Shown in pieces: positions 41,040 to 50,119 of a stretch of 64,000 nucleotides of DNA. The notes beneath the pieces were generated by a model, which saw only the letters and a program-made list of their open reading frames with translations, was not told the DNA's origin and made no database searches. Within the stretch, counting starts at the first letter, position 1, and each line of letters begins with the position of its first letter. Source of the stretch: Coriaria nepalensis (taxonomy: Eukaryota; Streptophyta; Magnoliopsida; Cucurbitales; Coriariaceae); contig CP114485.1 of the NCBI GenBank assembly GCA_027186245.1, positions 3,782,001 through 3,846,000 of the forward strand, written 5' to 3'. The translations under genes and the position numbers were made by a program.

Positions 41040-42032
41040 AATCATGTAATATTATTAGACTCACATACAACAATTCCGTTGCCATTAATGAGCTCAGAGT
41101 TCTGATCTTGGAATAAGCACAACCACCTAATAAACTCCTATATTTAGTCCAATATTTAGTCCAAGAATCCTTCATTACCCAAATTTCGAAGTGGTTGGGC
41201 CGTTGTGTGTGCCCATGGTTGACAGAGCCAGACAATTTCCTACCAGACATAACCTCACACGATGATGTAAGAGCACGTGGACAGGCGAAGGGACCCACTG
41301 GATTTCCTCGGTACTAATTTTGAATGAACATATAAAACTACCACCAACTCCAGTTCTAGAAACAGTCCCATGCAATGCTCCATTCAAATTAACGATGTGA
41401 TCCTTAGAACAGCGGGGAAGCGGAACATTATGTTCTAACACTTCATTTCGCAGTTCCTAGTGTGTAAACAAGACATGTTGCGGATCTGGGATACTGATTA
41501 ATAGGCGGGATAAAGGTAGGTGGTGGGCATAACATGATCACCTTGTACTGCTTTGTTTCCTCACAGAACCTGAACCGCATGTTTTATTACATGGGGCCCG
41601 GCCCACTCGTGAGCGCCCATGAATTCTTCGGGTAGTGGAAGGGTGATGCACTCTTTCCTGATAGGATTGCATATGCAGATTGTAGGGGTCATGAAGTAGG
41701 AGAAATAGAGCAAGCCGTTCCATGATGTGGCTAGGCGTTGTAGGATGGTTGTGAAGAAGTATTTTCGATTATCAAGCTTTAAGATGTTTCGAGCAGTTGT
41801 TTAGAAACTGGTGGACAATTGGACGAGGCAGAAGTGTTGGACGGGGTCGTCATTATGGATGATTAAACAGTGAGAGGATCTTATCAGGTGAAGATCAGCA
41901 AAAGAGAAGGAGGAGAATTATACTGCGCCAGGTTTTGCATACTTGGGTGCATGATAGTATGGTTATGATGGGTAGTCTTGAGAGAATTTCTGTCAGAATT
42001 TCGGATGGGAGAGTTACCTCTTTGTCTCTCAT
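41040..42032 (-). pseudogene. F-box protein pseudogene with F-box-associated domain
   Basis: The minus strand starts with an ATG at 42032-42030 followed by a clear F-box: LPSEILTEILSRLPI, then CTQVCKTWRSII. Shortly after WRSII the reading frame hits TGA, while the homology continues one frame over (FADLHLIRSSHCLIIHND). Further on, NGLLYFSYFMTPTICICNP and RKECITLPLPEEF look like the start of an F-box-associated interaction domain, again followed by stops and frame changes down to about 41040. Intact relatives are substrate receptors of SCF ubiquitin ligases. A possible 5' UTR exon ending in a donor (cacag|gtaacg) lies near 42505-42590 on the same strand. Confidence 0.75.
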
Positions 42033-42452
42033 GGTGATGATTGAGTTTTTCTGAAGCAGTTACAACCCGAAAAATTACATTTGGATTTGTGAGAGAATTA
42101 GAACTAATCACAACACAGGGGAGCGAAGAAAATGTTGATCCAGCACGGGAAATGAGTTATCTTGCAATGCATAGAAATATCAATTTTGTAGACTTTCTCT
42201 GGACTCAGACATCCTTATAGATAGAGAGAGATAAGTGATAACAATCTATGATCAGAGACAAACCCATTGAAAGTTGCCGAAAACAGTTGGAACATCAAAT
42301 ACCCACACATGCAAAATTACTGAGAAAAGACAGAGTATGTTAAAAGCAAGGATCATAGCAACTAAATCCTACAAGGAAGAATTAGCTAACGTTAGCCTAA
42401 CAATTGTAGCTTTCAGGCCAAAAAACAGAAAAATGTCTAATCTTTCCTTCTT

Positions 42453-42455
<3 letters not shown>

Positions 42456-42492
<37 letters not shown>
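42456..42492. repeat. GA microsatellite
   Basis: An uninterrupted run of about 18 GA dinucleotides. It lies in the probable 5' region of the F-box pseudogene, upstream of MinD. Confidence 0.9.
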
Positions 42493-42500
<8 letters not shown>

Positions 42501-42820
42501 CGTTACCTGTGAGTGGGGCCAATGAAGCTGCTTGAGGAAGAAAGAGTGAGTTCTTGAGCTTGAGCTAGAAGGAAGGTAAATAATGGAAGCTGGGGGGGTT
42601 AAAATGCAATAACGAATCGATGCAATTTTCCTTCCCTATTTTAATCCCCGCGAAAACAGAAGAAAAGTGTTTTTAAAAACCGATTTCTGATTTTTTCATA
42701 AAAAAAAGAAACTTATTTCTCACCGCTTCCCAATACCGTCTCCATCATGCTGCTCCTCATTCCTTAACAGTTAACCCTAAGAAAATCCTCTTCTCAGTCT
42801 CCCTCCTCTGTGTAGCAGCA

Positions 42821-43816
42821 ATGCTGTCTCTCCAACTCCTCCCAATCTGCCCTCAACCTTCTCATCCATCAACCCCATTTCTAAACCCCTTCTCACCCGA
42901 GGCCCTGAAATCCCCTCCAAAATTCGTTCATAAACCCTATTCTTCTTCCACCTACGTAAAATCTCTCCTTCAATACAACAGGAAACCCCAGTTTTCCGGC
43001 GATACCCCCCGCGTCGTCGTCATAACCTCCGGCAAAGGCGGCGTTGGAAAAACAACCACCACCGCGAACATCGGCCTCTCCCTAGCACGCCTTGGCTTCT
43101 CTGTCGTCGCCATTGACGCTGACGTCGGCCTTAGAAACCTTGATCTTCTCCTCGGCCTGGAAAACCGCGTCAACTACACCGTCGTAGAGGTCCTCAATGG
43201 CGATTGCAGGTTAGACCAAGCCCTAGTCAGAGACAAACGATGGTCTAATTTCGAACTCCTCTGCATTTCCAAACCTAGATCTAAACTACCCCTAGGGTTT
43301 GGCGGTAAAGCGTTAGTCTGGCTCGTAGATGCGTTAAAATCCCGGAAAGAAGGATGCCCTGACTTCATCATCATAGACTGTCCGGCTGGAATCGACGCCG
43401 GATTTATAACGGCGATAACTCCAGCGAACGAGGCTGTGCTTGTGACCACGCCGGATATTACGAGCTTGAGAGATGCAGATAGGGTTACAGGGCTGTTAGA
43501 ATGCGATGGGATTAGGGATATAAAGATGATAGTGAATAGGGTTAGGACTGATATGATCAAGGGGGAGGATATGATGTCTGTGCTTGATGTTCAGGAGATG
43601 TTAGGGTTGGCTTTGCTGGGTGTTATTCCGGAAGATACCGAGGTGATAAGGAGCACGAATAGAGGGTATCCTCTTGTGTTGAATCGGCCGCCTACTATGG
43701 CAGGTCTGGCTTTTGAGCAAGCTGCTTGGAGACTGGTTGAGCAGGATAGTATGACTGCTGTTATGGAAGAAGAGGAGCCCAAGAAACGAGGGTTCTTCTC
43801 ATTTTTCGGAGGGTAG
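42821..43816 (+). CDS. MIND: septum site-determining protein MinD, chloroplastic
   Basis: This intronless gene of 331 residues encodes plastid MinD, the ParA/MinD-type ATPase that places the FtsZ ring in chloroplasts; the Arabidopsis orthologue is ARC11. The first 55-60 residues, rich in Pro, Ser and Lys and without acidic runs, form the transit peptide. The deviant Walker A motif GKGGVGKT is at about 71-78, followed by DADVGLRNLDLLLGLENRVN and the Walker B-like segment FIIIDCPAGID. The C-terminus KKRGFFSFFGG has the basic/aromatic form of the membrane-targeting helix. No lesion was seen. It is convergent with the MurC-like gene to the right, with about 680 bp between stop codons. From memory, MinD (At5g24020) also follows a CrRLK1L gene in Arabidopsis. 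Confidence 0.96.
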   Translation: MLSLQLLPICPQPSHPSTPFLNPFSPEALKSPPKFVHKPYSSSTYVKSLLQYNRKPQFSGDTPRVVVITSGKGGVGKTTTTANIGLSLARLGFSVVAIDADVGLRNLDLLLGLENRVNYTVVEVLNGDCRLDQALVRDKRWSNFELLCISKPRSKLPLGFGGKALVWLVDALKSRKEGCPDFIIIDCPAGIDAGFITAITPANEAVLVTTPDITSLRDADRVTGLLECDGIRDIKMIVNRVRTDMIKGEDMMSVLDVQEMLGLALLGVIPEDTEVIRSTNRGYPLVLNRPPTMAGLAFEQAAWRLVEQDSMTAVMEEEEPKKRGFFSFFGG

Positions 43817-44494
43817 AAGAAGATAAAGAACACACAGAGCTTGCTTGAAATAGCATGGACTTGTTTGAAGGAGAAGCTGTGTATAGAGATGTGGGTCAGT
43901 TTGTTTGAATCATTGTAATTGTAATTTTGATCTGATTGCTTTGATTCCTTACTAGATTTTAGGGAGGACTTAGGTGATCTGAATTCTTGGGGTTTTTAGC
44001 ACAATATTTTGCAGCTGCTATTCTGGATAAAATTTCTCCTTATTTTACTTGTTCATGAAATTGTAACCATTGCTACTGTTTTATAATAATGCCAGTCACT
44101 TTTTTGTGCTTAGCTTAATTCTTGGTTAATTTCACTCTTCCCTTTTGTTATAGAACATTCTTCATGATATATGAATTGATGTTCCGAGCCAGATGTCACA
44201 TGAATGAAGTTCCATTCTAACAACAAAGAAGTACATTTACTACTTCATTAAGATCTGTTAAACACACAGACTTACGAAGCATATACAAACACAAATTGGT
44301 TGGGTAATTTGTGTATGATAAAATTTAACTAAGCCATGTCCAACTGCCGAATAGCTCAGTCTAACAGCATCATCAATCCTAACTTTGAATCGAAACAAGT
44401 TATCTGGCTGATATAGTGAGAGAATTCAATGGTCTCAAGTCTCAAATTGCAAAACTTATCTACAAGTTGCTGCATCATTGTGTAGACCGGGTGT
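43817..44494. other. convergent 3' intergenic region
   Basis: The segment holds the 3' flanks of MinD (plus) and the MurC-like gene (minus). No ORF with features was found. Confidence 0.6.
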
Positions 44495-47400
44495 TTAGTT
44501 GTGTAAAACTTGTCGCAATCTATGGAGCAGATCGGGACCCACACTAGTGACATCGCCTGCTTTTTGAATCAGTTATCAGATTCAGAATATCGTCCAGTAA
44601 GCCAATCGAATAATAGTATGTATGTTTTCTTTCAAAAGTAATCGAGATTACTTACCTGCACCAAGTGTTAAGACAATGATCTCGCGATAGGGGTCACATG
44701 ATATTTGTGACACCAACTTGTTAACTACATCTCCCTGTGATAAACCCAGAACAGAAACAACATATTGTTCTTGTTTACTAAATCGGTAAGAATTTCAACA
44801 CAGGACTGAAAGTAACCTCGCAAAAGACTGGTATATATTCAACTACCAGGGAGGGTATATATTCAACTGGCAGTCCAATAATTGAGAGAGCTAAATCTAT
44901 CCCACTAACATTCCAAACATCTGTTTCTCTTGCAGCATAAACCTGATATATCACAGAATTATTCAATCATTAGCAGCCATTAAACAATGGAAGACTGAAG
45001 AATTAAAAGAACAAAGATAGGACAGAGATTCTTCCTTATTGCACCTCTGTAACCACAACTTGATGTGCCAAACTAAGTGCATCAGCAAAATCTTCCTTAA
45101 ATGCTGCTAAACGACTGCAAAAACTACCATAGTTTGATTAGTATTTGGGACCCACAGAGGAGAGAAGTTTTAAAGAGAACTGAAATTTTTCGGTTTTAAC
45201 TTACCTGTAAGTATGAGGCTGAAATACTGCGAGAAGATGCTTAGATGGGAACTTTTGACAAGCTGCTTGAAGAACTGAACGGACCTCTGTTGGATGATGT
45301 GCATAGTCATCATATACATGGCACCCACAAACTGTACCTATCATCTCAAAACGTCTGGAAACACCAATGAAATTGTTCAAGTGCAACCTCGCTTCCTTAA
45401 TAATTTCATTGAACGGAATTTGATCTCCAAGTAGTGTTATTATAGTAATAACCACCTGCATAATAGAGCAGAGATGAGATTAATTACCAGTAAAGAGTTT
45501 AATTTTTAATACAGGAGATCACTTACTGCTAAGGAATTGAGGACATTGTGAGCTCCTGGAATACGTAAACTGATGTCTATCACTGGATCCCCGTTGTAAC
45601 ACTGTAGGTAATCAATAATTTGTTTTCTACTGATTATGACATTCCACATGAAAAGTGAGTAGAATTTTGTAGTTATGAATATAAGACTTGCGCGCATACC
45701 AGGGTATAATTGCTACCCCCAATTGAGTTTGGATGAATTGAAGATGCATGCCATTCATTATTGTTGGAGAGTCCATAGGTTGTTGTTCTATAGCTAGCTG
45801 TTTGTTTTGTGTGATCTAGCAAGGAATATGCACCTGGACTGTGGTTGTTGTTGAGTTTATAATTTGGATATGATAAAGTAATGTTCTTAATTCCAAGAAT
45901 CAGAAAAATATGATCCAAGAGCATTTATTTCCAGACTGTGAAGAAACTAGAAAGAGATTTGGCTCTTCGCGAGTTTATAATTTAGCAAGTAATGTTCTTA
46001 ATGTTCTTAATTCATGCATGTTTTTTTCCATTAGTGTGAGGCAATAAAGTTTCCATCAGAAAAATAGTAATTTGGCTCTTTGCATACCTATCGCCACATA
46101 AAATTAGATACCCTCCAACCTTTATTTGATCCAAGAATCTCCTGAAAGTGCATTTTACTGCCTCCTGAATGACAAAAGGTATTTCCAATTCAAACAAAGT
46201 TACCGATTATAGTTAAACCGCTAGCTTCTCTCCTGTAAAGCAATTATCTAGAGTTACCTCATTTTGAAAGATATCAACATGCTCCCAGTCCAGATTCAAT
46301 ATGACAGCTATATAAGGTGATAGGTCCAGAAAGCAACCATCATATTCATCAGCCTACCATGAACATGAAAAGATCTGTCTAAACTTAAGTAGGCGGTTGA
46401 AACAGGAATTTGGGTACACTAGAATCTAAGTAGGTTGAGTAGGCCGTAAGAAACTGTATTTTAGTTAGATTCTATGGGCCTAAATTGGATATTAACCCAA
46501 GATTAAAATTCAACAGGCATTCATAGTTAAAATTTTATCAGGTTGCAAGAAAATCATGTGGCTGATACCTCGAGGACAAAATTTTTACCACTGCCTGAGA
46601 TGATATTCCCATGTGGAAACTGCAAACAAGAAAGTTTGGATCAGTTAATGTAAGAACAATTGATTAGGTGATTAAACCAGATGACAACTTTAATTGCAGA
46701 TACCAAATTTACTGAGAAGTCAATCCCTTAGATCAGTTACATTAAAAATGGCCATACATTACACATTTCACATCTGAAAAACATAAACATCCATCTAATC
46801 CTTCAGGGTGTTGGTGTAAGTGCAATAGTGATACCTGAGGAACATGTGCTCCTACCAAAGCTGTTAAATCATCTCCCATTTCCTTTAAAGCATAAGCAAG
46901 CATACTTGTTGTAGTACTCTTCCCTTCAAATTCAATAAACGTATCAAATCTTTTGAATACAAATCAATTTGCTCATTTTATTGCAACTGGTACATATAAT
47001 TTCATAGATTGGGACGGTACATAGTAATCTTAGTATCACGCGTTCCGAGCTAAAATGCAAAATTTGAGTTAATAAACAAGATTATATTTAGAAAATGCTG
47101 AAAAGAGAGAAAAATGTAATTGATTGCTAATGATGCTATTACCATGGGATCCACTCACAGCAATAAGATTGTAGCACGTAGTTATCTTTTCCAACCAAAG
47201 GCGTCGCGTATATCTAAACAAGAGGAAGATGAATCGAAGAATTATTGACAGACAAGAAACATATTTAAAAGCTTATTCCTAGTGCATATTATCTATTACA
47301 ACCATGAAGTAGGGAGGTAGTACGGAAAAAATAAGCAAGCAATTCACCCCCCCCCCCCAAAAAAAAAGGTTTGAATTTGTTGATCAACAACCGAAAAGAA

Positions 47401-48277
47401 TTTGTCAAAATATAAAGCTGATGAATTTGCACTACTTACACAGGTACTCCAATGGAATTGGCAAATTCAACTTCCTCATTATCTTGGGGAATGGCACTTG
47501 AAATTACAACGGCATCAGGAGAAAGAAATCCAGTGTTTTTCTGTATATTCCACACGGAATGACCGATATTCAAAGTCGCCCCAGCTCTCTGCAGTCCATC
47601 CATGAAGCTACTCCACTTAATTTCTGACCCACTAACTTCATATCCCTGCAACCAACCAATTTTTCCTAAACGTTAAAAAACCAGAACTCAAATTTTCTGG
47701 TTATTAATCAATCTGTTAGCGTAGTTCAGAGGCCGCTTGCTTCATTAATCCAGAGTCTTTGAAATGAACACCACACTGTAGCTTATGGAAGTGCAAGCTG
47801 ATCCTAATTTACTTCCATTTTCTCGTATTTTTCTTGCAATCTCAACTCATTTCCATCCATTTCTCAGCTAATCAAGCAGATATTATCTTCTTTTTCACCG
47901 AGGCTTACCTGTTTGAGTGCAAGCATGGCTAAGGCAGATAATCCGCAACCTCCAATTCCGACGAAACGAATCCATCCCCTGCATTTTTCCGATGCGAGGG
48001 GTCCTTGACCGCTCTGACATTCCGGCGAGACGACCGTGACTCCATTGCTCTCAGTAGAGGTCGAGGCAAGGGTCTGTACTTGACTGTTCGAGCTACGAAG
48101 ATGAATCTTGCTGGGAAGTAACAGAAAGTGAGGCAGATTAAGCTTCCCGAGAAAATTGGACGGAAAATGTAGGGAATTGGACAGAGTTGCAGCCGGAGAA
48201 TCCATCTCGGGGAAAATTTCCCGCGAAAGTAACGAAAAAGTAGAATCAGAGAATTTGTTTGTCGGTTTGAAGCCCAT
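44495..48277 (-). CDS. MURC: UDP-N-acetylmuramate--L-alanine ligase (MurC-like), plastid-targeted
   Basis: MurC adds L-alanine to UDP-MurNAc, the first peptide step of peptidoglycan synthesis. Fourteen exons join in frame: 47909-48277, 47440-47645, 47143-47213, 46835-46923, 46569-46619, 46258-46353, 46088-46164, 45700-45838, 45527-45601, 45205-45455, 45045-45114, 44817-44942, 44656-44734 and 44495-44556. The product is 586 residues. About 95 N-terminal residues look like a transit peptide, followed by the first domain's WIRFVGIGGCGLSALA. The ATP loop reads SGSHGKSTTTSML. Next come ADEYDGCFL, NLDWEHVD, the hinge IPGAHNVLNSLA, the C-domain YDDYAHHPTEV with FQPHTYSRLAAF, and the ending GAGDVTSVGPDLLHRL. 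All are MurC-type signatures. All splice sites are canonical and there are no stops, so it appears functional. Exon 12 carries an 8-residue duplication. I know of no MurC in Arabidopsis. Confidence 0.9.
44830..44877 (-). repeat. in-frame 24-bp duplication in MurC-like exon 12
   Basis: The sequence ggtatatattcaac occurs twice, 24 bp apart (44830 and 44854). On the coding strand this gives two copies of VEYIP, as VEYIPSLVVEYIP, where related ligases usually have one. Confidence 0.75.
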
Positions 48278-48737
48278 TGCAAGATTGGGCCGAAAAGAAG
48301 CTAATGTTAATTTGGACCACCAACTGATGAGCTAGAGCTGTGGACACAGGCCTAGATTCGTCATTTTAATAATAATAATAAAATTAATTGTGGGGTCCAA
48401 TTATTTCTACAAGTTCTACTCGGCAGACAAAAAGTGTATGATACGGACACGAAATGTCGTGTAGTGAAAATATTGTACAAAGTTGGAAGAAATGAATTAG
48501 TGTGAGTGAATCTTCTTGTTCTTATCCTTCTTTTTTGGACAAAAATCAAATGAAGAAATGAATAAATGGCATGTGATTAATAATCAGATGAAAAAAAATT
48601 AAATTTTATAATAATTATAACCGATCATCCTCATCACCCCAAAACAGATGAGATGAGAAAGCAATTCTGAATTCACTTTCACCAAAATTACTCGTTTTAA
48701 TTCTGTAAAAAATATTAAGATGGAAAGAAAAACTTAC

Positions 48738-49314
48738 AGCGGCACCAACAGAGAGAGCAAATGTAGCAAATATCTCCAAAAGTGGCAATTCTCCACTACC
48801 CTTTTCACCGAAACACCAAAAAGAAAGTTAATTTTCAGAAATCTAGAGAGAGAGGGGAGAATAAAGTACCTCCATTTGCCAGTAAAATCTGTAATAAACA
48901 GAGATGATAGCCATGGAATTGATACCAAGACTAGAGAAGAGAGCAGCAACAAGGTAAGTGAATCTCTCGACTTATTCCTAACCAACCTTGTTTCATGAAG
49001 CTCATTTATTGAATTAGATGGGAGCTGGATCAAGATCCCCCATCATCATGACAGTTATTCTACTACTTCTACTTCTACTATAATTATCATCTCTCTGTTC
49101 TAAATTAGGCTCCACTTCTTCTATACCACTTTTCACTACATGCCACGAAGTAGGAGTAGTAAGTGGCGTCGTAATTCTTAGACATAAGTACTTATACTTT
49201 CTTCGAGTTCTCCAATAATAATGGAGAGAAAATATGAGTAGAAAGGCGTGATTTTGTACATGTGAGGAGGCATCGGGGTTTGGAGCATGTGGCGAGAGAT
49301 ACTTCATTCCTCAT
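48738..49314 (-). pseudogene. beta-carotene 3-hydroxylase (BCH) 5' remnant
   Basis: The minus strand begins with an ATG at 49314 and a transit-like Ser/Leu/Cys-rich peptide that runs into TAA after about 41 codons. The likely continuation (RRKYKYLCLRI, then SGIEEVEPNLEQRDD) is in another frame. Next comes the BCH segment ERFTYLVAALFSSLGINSM and AIISVYYRFYWQME. This is again one base out of frame with the preceding VRNKS. A GT-AG intron leads to a second exon, ELPLLEIFATFALSVGAA, ending at a good donor at 48738. The third exon, which should encode the His-rich di-iron motifs (HESHH and others), is absent between here and the MurC-like gene. The intact enzyme makes zeaxanthin in plastids. At least two frameshifts and the missing catalytic half show that this copy is dead. 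Confidence 0.8.
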
Positions 49315-50119
49315 ATGAGCTCTGTCACTAAAGCTCTAAGCTCAAACAGAGAGAGAGAGAGAGAGGAGACGGGGAGAGATCAGAGATGGGTTTGGCATGG
49401 AAAGGAGCTCTTAAATACTGATGTTTTTACTTTTATTTTTATCGTTGGAACTTGCGATGGGTCATCAGTTCTTCTCCTGATGCACAAAAAGGGAGAAAGA
49501 GCCAACTTGGGGCACACGTCAGCAAAAAGTTTCGGAAATGGGAGGGCATTTGCAACAGGCAAAGCTGCTCAACAGACTTGTCATCTAAGAATTACTTTGA
49601 AGAATGAAGCTTGATTTCATAAAGCTTTGGCCAAAACTTTCCTGTCACTGTAAGAAGATAATATCTGCTTTAACTTGACCCATATATACTCATGTTCATG
49701 TATTCGACCAGGTATATTACTTCTGTTGTCTTCCTAAAAAGTATCATTATGATTTATGACTTGGGCCATATTCAAAGATGATTGTAATGTCATAACAATT
49801 TGGTAACCTTACCGAAGAACCGATTCTTGGTGCTATCCCATGCAATGACATTCAAAACATCAATAACCTAGAAGGTAGAAATATTGATAGCAATGGATTG
49901 AAGAATATAACGGCAGGATATCAAAATGTTCGAAAGCTGATTTCGCTACAAGTCGGGTTTCAAATAAAATGGAGCTTACTCCTTCAAGTACTTACTTTAT
50001 AATGGTTGTGTTCCAATCCTTTCCTGTCAGGGGTTAAAAAAAAAGGACAAAAAAATCCCTTAGACTTCAAACCAATGTGAATGGTATTGTTCAAGGAGAT
50101 CAAAAGGGAAAAAGGACAC
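49315..50119. other. spacer between two pseudogenes
   Basis: About 800 bases with a GA-rich run at about 49350-49365 and no gene. The missing last exon of the glutaminyl cyclase pseudogene was looked for here on the minus strand and not found. Confidence 0.5.

Noticed and set aside
42456..42492. GA run as a CRISPR-like or satellite array
   Set aside because: It is a plain dinucleotide microsatellite with no spacers or higher-order unit.
43174..43833. Minus-strand ORFs opposite MinD
   Set aside because: They are antisense shadows of an intact, well-conserved intronless gene.
49014..49307. 97-codon minus-strand ORF as a novel small protein
   Set aside because: It overlaps the frame-shifted transit peptide region of the beta-carotene hydroxylase remnant and is better explained as part of that pseudogene.
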